64,000 nt of DNA from Thraustochytrium sp. TN22 (taxonomy: Eukaryota > Sar > Bigyra > Thraustochytrida > Thraustochytriidae): positions 1 through 64,000 of the forward strand of contig JABLUY010000029.1 of the NCBI GenBank assembly GCA_013306675.1, read 5' to 3'. Numbering within the stretch: position 1 is the first letter of the stretch; each line of letters starts with the position of its first letter. Both the position numbers and the translations under genes were made by a program. Below, piece by piece: positions 17,304 through 26,379 of this stretch. The notes beneath the pieces were generated by a model. That model saw only the letters and a list, made by a program, of their open reading frames with translations, had not been told where the DNA came from and did not search any database.

Positions 17304-18533
17304 TTAGACGTTGGCGAGCCTGCGATGGTCCGCGGAAGAGGCGTCCTCGTCCTTGGCCTCCGTCTCTACCCGGTCGAGGTGGTCGAAGCGGAAGGACTCG
17401 ACGGCCGGAGAGGGAGAGGTAGGCGATGCAGGCGCGGACAACGCCGCGCCCGTGCTTGCAGAAGAAGTTTCCAGGGCGGCGGATGGGAGCGCCGAGTCGC
17501 CGTGCGAAGCCTCGGAGTCGCCCGAGGGCTGGTTGCGTCTTGAGGGGTCAATGTCGGTCCTGCAGAGCGGGCAGGTGCCATTCTGGCCGAGCCAAACGTC
17601 GATGCAGGACTTGTGGAAAAAGTGGTCGCAGGGCAGGCGGCGCAGCGCGTCGTTGCGCTCAAAGTCGGTCAGGCAGATGGAGCACTCGGTGGGCCAGGCG
17701 TTCTCTGCGAAGGAGGCCTCGTCGAACTTGACGACGGGAAGCTTGTTGATGATGCGCTTGGACACGCCCTTTGGCTTGAGCCAGGTGTAGGGCAGCCAGA
17801 AGGGCAGGATGATGATGCTTGCAGCGACGATGGCAAAGATAACGATGGTGAAGAAGTAGTCCACGACAACGAGCTGCACCCAGAAGAGGCCCCAGAAGAG
17901 TCTTCCGATGGCGCCGTCGTCGTTGACAATCATGGCACTGAGCACCCAGATCCAGGGACTGAGATTGCGCATGAGCCCGAGAAGTTTGAGTTTGCCGACG
18001 CCCGGAGCGAGCTCACCGCGGCGGATGCGTACGAGCGTGCTCCAGCGCCAAATGACCTGCAGCTGGAGCACCAAAAGGAGCGCCACGGCCAGCCCCGAGA
18101 GCGGCGTCCTGGACACATCCTCATGATGCATGCCGAGCACGGTAGCAGACGCCACGAGGCTTGCCACGAAGACCGCCGCGAGGCCGCCGAGGATCTCGAC
18201 CGGGTCCTTGGTCATAGCCTGGAAGACAGTCGACAGCTGGCCCTCACTCTCCACGAACTCATAGTAGTTGCGCTCGGCGTCTGACCGGCTGCGCTGCGAG
18301 CTGGGACTCGACTCGCTGCTGCTGCTGCTGCTGCTGCTGCCGCCGCCGCCGCCCACCGCCATCGCGGGCGCCCGCGCCTCCGCGGCCGCCGCCGGGGTCC
18401 GCGCCGCGTCGCCCTCCTCGTGCAGGTCCGCCGCGTCGCGTGCCGCCGCCGCCGCCGGTGCCGCCGCCGGTGCCGCCGCCGGTGCCGCCGCCGGTGCCGC
18501 CGCCCTCGCCTGCGCGTCTGCGCCCGCGCCCAT
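17304..18533 (-). CDS. Membrane RING-H2 E3 ubiquitin ligase-like protein
   Basis: 409 aa if started at the ATG at 18533; the ATG at 18362 is the main alternative because the N-terminus is Ala/Pro/Ser low complexity. Four hydrophobic segments follow: GGLAAVFVASLVASATVLGM, LSGLAVALLLVLQLQVIW, WIWVLSAMIV and a long one, VVVDYFFTIVIFAIVAASII. A C3H2C3 RING comes next: CSICLTDFERND, then LPCDHFFHKSCIDVWL and GTCPLCR. Such proteins transfer ubiquitin from an E2 to substrates at a membrane. The tail is Ser/Ala rich. An eight-Ser run is encoded by a CTG/AGC repeat. Head-to-head with the ZZ-bromodomain gene. Confidence 0.87.
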   Translation of the reverse strand: MGAGADAQARAAAPAAAPAAAPAAAPAAAAARDAADLHEEGDAARTPAAAAEARAPAMAVGGGGGSSSSSSSSESSPSSQRSRSDAERNYYEFVESEGQLSTVFQAMTKDPVEILGGLAAVFVASLVASATVLGMHHEDVSRTPLSGLAVALLLVLQLQVIWRWSTLVRIRRGELAPGVGKLKLLGLMRNLSPWIWVLSAMIVNDDGAIGRLFWGLFWVQLVVVDYFFTIVIFAIVAASIIILPFWLPYTWLKPKGVSKRIINKLPVVKFDEASFAENAWPTECSICLTDFERNDALRRLPCDHFFHKSCIDVWLGQNGTCPLCRTDIDPSRRNQPSGDSEASHGDSALPSAALETSSASTGAALSAPASPTSPSPAVESFRFDHLDRVETEAKDEDASSADHRRLANV

Positions 18534-19133
18534 GCTCGCCGCCGCCGCCGCGCCCGCGCGCGCCCGGCGCCCGCCCCGCGCCTCGGCCTCGCGAGTTTGT
18601 CTGTCTTCGAAGGTGCCGTGCCGACGCCGGCCGACTCGGAGGGGCCCTGCCCTCGCTCGGACTCGCTCCCGTCCCTCAGGCGGCCGCGCCGGCGCGCGCC
18701 CTCGCGCGCCGCGCGCCCGGGTCGCCGCGCCGCTGCGCCCGCGCCTCTGCCGCGCGCGCCTGCGCCTGCGCCGCGCGGCGTGCCGTTCTGCGCCGTCGCT
18801 CGCGCGGTCCCGGGACTTCAACTTCACCTTGCCGGGCCCGAGTCGGCGCCGGCCGCCGCGCAGAACTATCTACCAGCTACGCTCGCTATAGCCCACTGGC
18901 GGCGCCGCGCGCAAGTGGCGCCGCGCGCTTTGCGGCCCTTTCTGGCTTGCCTCCGACTTGCGCGCTCAGGGCGGCGGCATTTTGCGGCGCTTTCGGCGCG
19001 AAAGTTTGAAAAGCTGGCGGCGCGGCGGCTGCGCGGCGGCGCGATCAAAGCCCGGCCGGCGCGCCCGGGCCGCAGGCTGAAAGCGCGGCGGCCGCCGGGA
19101 GCGAGGGCGCGCGGGCGCGGAGGGCGGCGCGGG
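18534..19133. promoter_or_regulatory. Bidirectional leader between RING and ZZ-bromodomain genes
   Basis: 600 bp of very GC-rich sequence that must carry both promoters. Long Arg/Ala-rich open frames run through it on both strands, but these follow from composition. No discrete element recognised. Confidence 0.45.
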
Positions 19134-20888
19134 ATGGAGTCGTGGGACGGCCCGAGCAGCCCCGTGGGCGACGGCGCCGTGCTGGCGTCGCGCGGCGGCG
19201 TGGAGGAGCGGCTCGCGGCGTCCGCGGCGCTGGTGTCCAAGCGCGCGGACTTCGCGGCGTACAAGTGCGACCTGTGCGACAAGTACCCGATCAGGGGGTA
19301 CAGGTGGGAGTGCACGGACTGCGATGACTTCGACATGTGCAACGCGTGCCAGAAGCAGATGCAGCAGCAGGCGGCGCGCGGCGCCACCGTGACGGGCCAC
19401 AACCCAAAACATCTGCTCGTGCGGTTCAAGGTGCCGTCGGCGGCGTCCGCGAACAAGTGGGCCAAGGAAACGCGCGCGCAGACGCAGGCGCCCACGCTCA
19501 CGCCGCGCACGCTGAGCCGCATGCAGTCCACGGACGGCGTCAAGAGCACCACGCCCATGCTCAGGGCGGAGCTGCAGCGACTGCGCCTGGGCCTGCCGCC
19601 ACGCAAAATCGCCAGCAAGCGCAGCGAGCTGGCCATGCGCCTCTTTGAGACGGGCATCGACACGTACGAGGGGACACTGGACGCGCTCTGGCTGCCGGGC
19701 GAGGCGCCTGAGAGCCTGGAGCGCCTCTTCATCGAGAACGCCATCATCATGGCCGACATCGTGCCCATTGGCACGGCCGCCTCGCTCACCCGCTCGAGCG
19801 GCGATCGCATGGCGCCGCCGCCGCTCGACGCCATGCACGTCACGGCCGTCCTGTGTGGCGTCGTTGCGCAGTTCACGCACCTTGACAAGCAAAATTTCGG
19901 CTGGTTTAGCGAACCCGTGCCGCAGAGCGTGCCGCATTACTACGAGCTGATCAAGGAGCCCATGGACCTGGCTTCGATTGCCAAGGGCCTCTCGGATCTT
20001 ACCAAGGACCCCCCGCGCCTGCGTGGTGCCGAGCCTATCCAAACGCTCACAGATGCTGTGCGGAAGCTCAACCTCATCTGGCAGAACGCGTGTAAGTTCA
20101 ACCCACAGGCGCACCCGGTCCACGAGGACGCCATTTCCTTCCGCCGCTTGCTCGGCGCGGTGCTCGGCAATGTCGCGGCGCTCTGGCCCGCACTCGACGA
20201 CCATTTTCGCACCTCCTTCCCAGTGCCGATTGTCGTCTATAAGGACGTTCGGCCCCGCACCATTGCTTTCGTGCGCAAGTCTGCGCCTCCAGCCGCCGCC
20301 GCGGGTGGCGTAAGCTCTTCTACGGCCCCGGTTGCGAGCGTCTCGGAGTCAGCGCCGACGCTGGCCGCGGTGCCGGCCGCCACCTCGTCGCCATCCGCGC
20401 CTGCGCCTGCTCCTGCGCCTTCTTCTGCTGCGCGTGCGTCTGCATCTGCGCCTGGCTCCACGCCCACCTCAGCACCCGCCGCCGCGCAGGCCATGAACGC
20501 GACTCCCAAGGAGGCTGTTGCGCCGTTTGCGGAGCCGGAGCGGACCTCGCCGGTGCCGGCCTTTGGCGCAGCGCCGACACTCGCGCGGTCCGCGCCCTCG
20601 TCGAGCTCACTGTCTTCGTCGCTCTCCTTCGCCGCGGCCACTGCAGCGGACGCAGTGGCTGAGCTCAGCAGCGCGCCCGGACCAGGCGGCAGGGCGAAGG
20701 ACACCTTTAGCGGGAGCGGGGCGCGCTCCATGAGCCGCGACTCGAGCCGCACCACCGATGCACCGCCCGCCAAGGCTGCCCGCCTCGAGTCCGCCGATCT
20801 GCGCGACGCCGCCAAGAACGTCAAGAACCTGCACAAGCGCATCGACCGCGTCGAGGAATTTATGAGCGACCTCTTTGCTCTCTACTGA
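19134..20888 (+). CDS. ZZ zinc finger-bromodomain protein (chromatin reader)
   Basis: 584 aa from the ATG at 19134. A ZZ-type zinc finger lies at about residues 43-97 (YKCDLCDKYPIRGYRWEC, then CDDFDMCNACQ and GHNPKHLLVRF). A SAP-like helix pair is near 140-170 (LRAELQRLRLGLPP, RSELAMRL). The bromodomain spans about 240-370, with VPHYYELIKEPMDLASI and the acetyl-lysine-contacting Asn in WQNACKFN. After a long Ser/Pro/Ala-rich linker, the C-terminus is a short coiled coil (RDAAKNVKNLHKRIDRVEEF). The combination suggests a nuclear protein that binds acetylated histones, with the ZZ finger reading a histone tail or partner. The exact complex is unknown. A diverged copy of its last 119 coding bases follows the stop codon. 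Confidence 0.9.
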   Translation: MESWDGPSSPVGDGAVLASRGGVEERLAASAALVSKRADFAAYKCDLCDKYPIRGYRWECTDCDDFDMCNACQKQMQQQAARGATVTGHNPKHLLVRFKVPSAASANKWAKETRAQTQAPTLTPRTLSRMQSTDGVKSTTPMLRAELQRLRLGLPPRKIASKRSELAMRLFETGIDTYEGTLDALWLPGEAPESLERLFIENAIIMADIVPIGTAASLTRSSGDRMAPPPLDAMHVTAVLCGVVAQFTHLDKQNFGWFSEPVPQSVPHYYELIKEPMDLASIAKGLSDLTKDPPRLRGAEPIQTLTDAVRKLNLIWQNACKFNPQAHPVHEDAISFRRLLGAVLGNVAALWPALDDHFRTSFPVPIVVYKDVRPRTIAFVRKSAPPAAAAGGVSSSTAPVASVSESAPTLAAVPAATSSPSAPAPAPAPSSAARASASAPGSTPTSAPAAAQAMNATPKEAVAPFAEPERTSPVPAFGAAPTLARSAPSSSSLSSSLSFAAATAADAVAELSSAPGPGGRAKDTFSGSGARSMSRDSSRTTDAPPAKAARLESADLRDAAKNVKNLHKRIDRVEEFMSDLFALY

Positions 20889-21216
20889 GGACCAGGCCAG
20901 GCGCGGTGACCTTGTGTTGTCGCGATTCGAGCCGCACCACCGATGTTCCGCCCGCCGAGTTTGCCCCGGGCGCCTCGAGTTCGCCGACTTGCGCGACGCC
21001 GCCAAGAACATCAGGAGCCCGCACAAGCGCATCGACCGCGTCGAGCGGCAGCGGTCACCAGCCGCGTTGAGGACCCGGCTGGCTCGCGGGCTGAAGGGGC
21101 GCGCTCTTGCCCTTCTTTCTCCCTCGGCCTCTACTTTCCTTTTGTTCTGTGACTGACAAGTACAATTTCCTTTGCCTTTGGAAGGAGAGCGTCTATTGCT
21201 CCTCTTCATCCTCCTT
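20889..21216. other. Convergent 3' flank holding the duplicated coding end
   Basis: Apart from the duplicated segment at 20921-21045, this is unremarkable 3' sequence shared by two convergent genes, with a TCC/CTC run at 21215-21240 that belongs to the acidic tail of the NmrA-like protein. Confidence 0.6.
20921..21045 (+). repeat. Degenerate duplicate of the ZZ-bromodomain 3' coding end
   Basis: Bases 20921-21045 repeat 20737-20855, the last coding part of the preceding gene, with scattered substitutions and a small length change. Both read SSRTTD and later DLRDAAKN and HKRIDRV. The copy sits 33 bp beyond the stop codon, in the same orientation. Confidence 0.92.
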
Positions 21217-22536
21217 CTAATCCTCCTCCTCCTCCTCCTCCTCGTGGTCTGTAATGCCGCCGTCCTCATGATGGTCATGGGCAGGCGATGGTGGCACGGC
21301 GGCAGCATCCGCCGCGGGCTGCACCTCCTGTTCCTTGGCGGAAACCTCCGCTTGCGCTTGAGCAGACTCAGATTCTGGAGCAGAGCCCGCTGCCACGGCC
21401 GCGGCGGAAGCGGCGGAAGCGGCGGAAGACTGGAGGTCATCCTTTTCCGCCGTGGGCTGCTCGGCGGCGACTTCGTCCTCGGACTTGAACATGGGCGCCA
21501 CGTCGCGGACAAAGTCCGGCATGCTCGTGCGCTTGCCGTCGGTAAGCTCGAGCAGGTCGGAGGTGCCGTGCGTCATGCAGGGCTTGCCGGCGTTGATGAG
21601 CTGGTAGAGCTCGAGGAGTCCGGCGGCTTGCCAGGCGGGAAAGCCCATGCGCTGGAAGGCGTCGAGCGCCGTCTCATCGGAGACTTGCTCGTAGGTGATG
21701 GTGCGACCGAGCGCGTCCGAAAAGGCCTGCGCCATGTCCTTGTGCGAGTACGTGTCGGAAGAAAGCTCCAAGACGCGGCCGTTGTACTTGCTCACGTCGA
21801 GCAGCACGGTGGCGGCGGCCTCGCCGACGTCGGACGTGGTCACCGTGCTGAAGCGCGCGTCCGGATTGACCGGCCCGAAGATCTTGTCCTCGCTGCGGAT
21901 GGACTTCATGTGCGCGAAGCAGTTGTCCGTGAAGAGCGGCAGCCGCAGGATGGCAAAGGGCATGCCGCTGTGGCGCGCCGCCTTTTCGACTGCGACAAAC
22001 TGGCGCGCGAAGATGGTCTCCTCCTCGCCCACGGACGGCACGCTCACCAGCACAATGCCGCCGGCGTTGGCCATGCGGCAGCCCTCGATGGTGGCCTGGC
22101 TGATCTCGCCGCGGTCTTCGGATCCGGGCACCACCACGAAGACAGCGCCCACGAAGTTCTCCGTGACCACCTTGGCCACCTCGTCCTTGGACCCTGGGTT
22201 CACCTTGATGGCCACAACATCCTCGCCGAGGCCTGCGAACTCCGCCGCGCGGCTCGTGTCGCGCGTCGCGGCCAGGATCTTCCTGCCCTTGGCGCGCGCC
22301 GCCAGCGCCTTGACCGTTGCCTTGCCCACGTACCCGGTGCTGCTCAGCACCAAGATGTTCTCGCGCACCGCCGACTGCCGCCGCAGCGACCCCAGCTCCG
22401 CCTCCAGCTCCTCCAGCCGCTGCTGCTGCTCGCGCGCCGTCTTCTGCGCGGCCGCCAGCTCCCCCTTGAGCCGCTTCAGCTCGTCCGCGCTCGCCGCGCC
22501 GCTCGCCGCCGCCGGCGTCGACGACGTGCAGCCCAT
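21217..22536 (-). CDS. NmrA-like NAD(P)-binding protein with N-myristoylation signal
   Basis: 439 aa from the ATG at 22536. The first residues, MGCTSS, fit the N-myristoyltransferase consensus plus an adjacent palmitoylatable Cys, so the protein is probably membrane tethered. A coiled coil follows (ADELKRLKGELAAAQKTARE onward, about residues 18-55). An atypical short-chain dehydrogenase/NmrA fold then starts at ILVLSSTGYVGKATV. There the usual GxxGxxG is changed to SxTGxxG, so nucleotide binding may be altered. Later landmarks are VFVVVPGSED, FAILRLPLFTDN and FSTVTTSDVGEAAA. NmrA-like proteins often act as NAD(P)-sensing regulators rather than enzymes; that role is inference. The C-terminus is Ala-rich and ends in a Glu run. 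Confidence 0.85.
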   Translation of the reverse strand: MGCTSSTPAAASGAASADELKRLKGELAAAQKTAREQQQRLEELEAELGSLRRQSAVRENILVLSSTGYVGKATVKALAARAKGRKILAATRDTSRAAEFAGLGEDVVAIKVNPGSKDEVAKVVTENFVGAVFVVVPGSEDRGEISQATIEGCRMANAGGIVLVSVPSVGEEETIFARQFVAVEKAARHSGMPFAILRLPLFTDNCFAHMKSIRSEDKIFGPVNPDARFSTVTTSDVGEAAATVLLDVSKYNGRVLELSSDTYSHKDMAQAFSDALGRTITYEQVSDETALDAFQRMGFPAWQAAGLLELYQLINAGKPCMTHGTSDLLELTDGKRTSMPDFVRDVAPMFKSEDEVAAEQPTAEKDDLQSSAASAASAAAVAAGSAPESESAQAQAEVSAKEQEVQPAADAAAVPPSPAHDHHEDGGITDHEEEEEEED

Positions 22537-24141
22537 CCTGGCGCGCAAGCGAAGCGTGCGAGCGAGGCACGGGCGCGCGCGCGAAAGCACCACGCGCGTT
22601 GCCTGCGTCCGTTGCTTGCTTGCTTGCTTGCTTGCTTGTCCAATCTCTCCTTCGTCAATGATCGCCGCCGCGGCCTGCCCAGCAGGCGTCGGCGGGACGC
22701 CGCTGGGGACGGACGGCGCTCGCCTGCGGTCACCGCGGCGTCGCTTGCGGCTCGCCCCGACGTCGAGTCCGAGTCGCAGTCCTTCCGCGAGGCCGCCGTC
22801 TCGCGCCGCGAGTCGCAGTCGTCGCAGGCGTCATCTCAGCCTGGCATTCGGCAGACGATCGCCTTGCAGGGCCCTGCTCGGCGCGTCCTCCGAGTCGTCC
22901 TCGTGCGTCCTCGTCTCGTACTTGGCGATGTCCATCTGCAGTGCCACCGTGATCGTGACCACTGCGTGCCGCCAGCGCGCACCGCGGTGCGAAAACACGC
23001 TCGCTCACGGCACTCCACCGTCTCCGGCGCCGTCGACGGTACCGCGGCACTGCTCGGCCGGCAGCTCAGCGCGCTCAAGCCTCAAGGCCGGCCCCTGCAC
23101 GCGCTCGCCCCCGGCTCGGCTCGGCTCGGCTCGGCTCGGCGTCGCGTTCACAACCTGGCTGCTCGCTTGCACCCGCGCGGCGTCGCCGCCGCCGTGCCGC
23201 CTGTAGTTCCGTGCTGGTGCGTGCAGCGCCTGGCCGCCGTCTCGCTCCTGACTTCGTGCAGCTCGGGCTGGCGTTCGCCTGATCACGGTCGATCTGATGA
23301 TCTTGACTTCTACGTTAGCTAGCTCAGGCCTACCAGCGCTCGCCAGGTGCTTGAGCTCGCCGCGGTGCTCGTGCTCGCTCTCCTGCCCCGCCCGCGCGCT
23401 GCCAGCCTGCCTCTCTCTCTCCACGGCCTCCTCCTCCTCCTCCTGCTCCGCCTCGACCGCGCGCGCCGGGAGCCAGGGCTGGAGGTAGCCGGGGGCCGCG
23501 CAGGCCTTTCCCCGGGTGCAGCGCCAGAGGCGGCCCCCCGCGGCGGCGCGGCCCCTCTGCCGCGCGCGCCGGGCGCAGGCGCAGTGGCGGCCCACCGCGC
23601 GCCACTGGCGCCGGCCCCCCCCCCGGGGCGGGCGGCTGCGGGGATTCCGCCCGGGGGGAAACAGCGCCGCAGGCGGAATGGCGGCGGGGGGAGCCGCGGC
23701 GAGCAGGCAGAGGGGCGCTGGAAGGGGGACGCGGAGACGCAGGGTGCCCCCCGGCGGCGGCGCGCGCGCGCGCGGCGAGCGGCAGCTGGCAGACCTTCTC
23801 CGCTCCCGCGCCCGCGGTCGAGGCGCGCGACGCGGCGGCGCGGCGGCGGCGGCGGCCCGGGGCGCGGCAGACGAGACACGGCGCGAGCGTGCGCAGCGCA
23901 GCGCAGCGCAGCGCGCAGCGCGGCTCGGCGCGGCGCGGCGGACGGCGCTCGCCCGGCCGACTGACTCCTCGGCGCGCGCTCGGCCAGCGCGTGTCCATCT
24001 ACCCTCGCTGGTGAGGGAGCTGGCTGGGCACGCGCGCAGGCGCGCTCCGCGAGCGAGGGAGGGCGCGCGCGCCCGCGGCGAACAGGCGGCGGCAGACGCG
24101 GTAGGCCCGGGAGGCGGGCGGGCGGCAGGCGGGCAGGCAAG
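22537..24141. promoter_or_regulatory. 1.6-kb GC-rich bidirectional leader, no gene recognised
   Basis: Lies between head-to-head genes. It contains a CTTG run (22613-22640), a GGCTC run (23110-23140) and long C/G-skewed blocks. Large open frames here on the minus strand are composition artefacts. One short minus-strand stretch near 22830-22990 reads like natural protein (VVTITVALQMDIAKYETR) but has no start or family match, so I leave it unannotated. Confidence 0.4.
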
Positions 24142-25432
24142 ATGGCGGGCGTCATCTGCTGCAGCAAGAACACGTTCACGTGCAGCGCGTCGCTCTGGCT
24201 GCTCATCTCGCTGGCCGGCCTGGCGCTGACGCTGTACGCGTGGCAGGGCGGCTCGGGCGTGCTGCTGGTACCCAGCGACAATGTGTACCTGGGCGTGGTC
24301 GGGCTCTTCGCCGTGTGGACGCTGGTGACCTTGGCCGCGCTGCTGTCGCGGTGCCTGCATAACGAGGCGCTCCTTGTGTGCTTCATCGTCACGGCGGCGC
24401 TCATGGCCGTCGCCACGATTCTGGCCGGCACCTTCATCCTGCTCTACCTGAACGATGTCGAAACCGTCGAGGGCCTGGACTCGTCCGCCACAAGCGCCGC
24501 GGACAGCGCCGCGGCCAACCTCATCGATTGGGCCGTAGCCAACCCGACCGACTGGCTCGCTACGCAGGAGCAGCTCACCTGCTGCGGCTACGACATGGCC
24601 GAGCTCTACGATACCGCCACGAACCTCACCACCGGCGAGGACTGCGACGCCAGCGTCCTCGCTAGTATCGAGGCCGAGTGCCCCTCGTACTCGGAGGCGT
24701 GCGAGGAGACGGCGTACGAGACGCTTGCCCTGGGCGACTTCTTCTGCGCTGACGCCATCGGCACCTTCTTCCAGGAGCAGACCATGTACATCGGCATCGG
24801 CGTGGGCGTCCTGGTGCTCATTCAGATGGTGGCACTTTGCTCCTCGATGCGCCTCTACTGGGTGCCGTACGAGCTCGGTGGCTTTGACGACGGCAACGAG
24901 GACAATGACCTGCCCACCAAGGCTTCGCGCGATGCCACCATCCCCACCGCGGCGCCGGTGCCCACCGGCCCGCCCTCGGGCTTTGGCGGTCCGCCCCCGC
25001 AGATGAGCGGCTTCGGCCAGCGTGTGCGCGCGGCCGGCGACCGCATCAGCTCGCGCATGCCGATGATGTTCGGCGGTCCGGGCGGTCCGGGTGGCCCCAT
25101 GGGCGGAGGCCCCAACAGCGCCCAGGTTGGCGCCTTCACCGGTGGTGCCGGCCCCCTGGGCGGTGGCGCGCCGCCCCCGGGCCCGCCCCCTGGCATGGGC
25201 GGCTTCCGTGGCGCGGTCAACCGCATGTCTTCTCGTCTCGGCTTCGGCGGCCGCCCTCCTGCGGGCCCGCCCCCGGGCTTTGGCGGCGGCGGCGGCGGTC
25301 CTTCGGGCGGCCCGCCCAGCCCCTTTGGTGGCCCTCCCCCCGGCGGCCCCGCGCAGAGCAACAGTCCCTTCGGCGGCGGCGGCGGTCCGCCGAAGTCGCC
25401 CTTTGGCGGCCCGCCCAGTGGTGGCCCGCCCA

Positions 25433-25464
<32 letters not shown>

Positions 25465-25965
25465 GGCGGCGGCTTTGAGCTGCCCACGCCCAACTCTGGC
25501 CTGGGTGGCGGCGCCCCGCCCCCCGGTCCGCCGGGTGGCTTTGGTCAAAAGGCCAAGGCCTTCGGCGCGCGCGTGTCGGCTCGCTTCGCCGGGATGTCGC
25601 CCTTCGGCGGTCGCCCGCCCCCGGGCCCGCCCGGCGGCTTCGGTGCGCCGCCCGGCGGCATGGGCGGTGGCGGCCCTCCCGCCTCGCCCTTTGGCGGTGG
25701 TGCCCCCCCTGCGCCGCGTGGCGGCCCTCCTGCGCCCAGCTTCGGCGGACCTCCGCGCGGCATGGGCGGCCCGCCGCCCGGTGGTGCCGGTGGTGGCCGC
25801 GCCGCTCCGGCCGCGCCCTCGCGCGGTGGTGGCGGCGGCCGTGCCGCTCCAGCGCGGCCCCCGGCCGGCGGCGGCGGCGGCCGTGGCGGTCTGCTCGCGC
25901 AGATCCAGCAGGGCACGCGCCTCAACAAGGCTCAGACGAACGATCGCTCCGGCCCGAACATTTAA
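24142..25965 (+). CDS. Tetraspanin fused to Gly/Pro-rich tail with C-terminal WH2 motif
   Basis: 607 aa from the ATG at 24142. Residues 1-255 form a tetraspanin: four membrane spans, Cys near the membrane face (VICCSKNTFTC), and a large second outer loop carrying the family CCG motif (LTCCGYD, about 146-152) with further Cys and an NLTT glycosylation site. After the last span comes a cytosolic tail of about 340 residues, rich in Gly, Pro and Phe (repeated FGGPP, GGAPPPGPP). Three basic helices interrupt it (GQRVRAAGDRISSRM, FRGAVNRMSSRLGF, KAKAFGARVSARF). It ends in LLAQIQQGTRLNKAQTNDRS, which matches the actin-monomer-binding WH2 motif of WIP/verprolin (LL..I..G..L.K...NDRS.P). Polyproline can recruit profilin or SH3 proteins. 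The fusion suggests membrane-anchored actin assembly. The frame is open throughout with no sign of a chimeric junction. Confidence 0.88.
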
Positions 25966-26379
25966 GTTCCCAAGAGGTCTGACGCGCGCTGATCAGCTGA
26001 TCTGACCTACAGAATAAAATTCATCCCAAAACCTCTAAAAACAACCCATGTTGCTGCTGTGTCATGTCGTCTCGCGCCGAGGTCACGGTCCCACCACGCA
26101 CGTCGGTAAGCCCGCCGCCGCCGTTTGCAGCCACTGTCTTGGCTGTCAAGGGCTTTCGATCCTGAGCTCTGACTGGTGCGGTGCACACAAACCGCCAAGG
26201 CACTTCCGGCTGGGGCGACCGGCGGCGACCGGATCTATTTCTGGTTCGCTTTCTTGTCCCGGTTCGCCAAGCACGGCGAGCAGCGAGGAGTAGAAATACG
26301 CAGCCAGCCTCAGGCTGAGGCAGACGCACCAAGAGGCGCGCCTCGCTTGAGCGCCTGCCCGGCTGCGCGCCCCCGCGCG
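25966..26379. other. 3' flank of the tetraspanin-WH2 gene and leader of the coiled-coil gene
   Basis: No gene seen. A canonical AATAAA at 26013-26018, 48 bp past the stop codon, is a plausible polyadenylation signal for the tetraspanin-WH2 transcript. Confidence 0.5.

Noticed and set aside
18420-19133. N-terminal extension of the ZZ-bromodomain protein
   Set aside because: The stop-free stretch upstream of 19134 translates to Arg/Pro/Ala low complexity and would overlap the RING gene on the other strand.
23005-25548. Open frame of about 847 codons on the minus strand
   Set aside because: Antisense to the tetraspanin-WH2 gene and to its GC-rich leader; the translation is Ala/Arg/Gly low complexity and matches nothing. 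High GC leaves long stop-free shadows.
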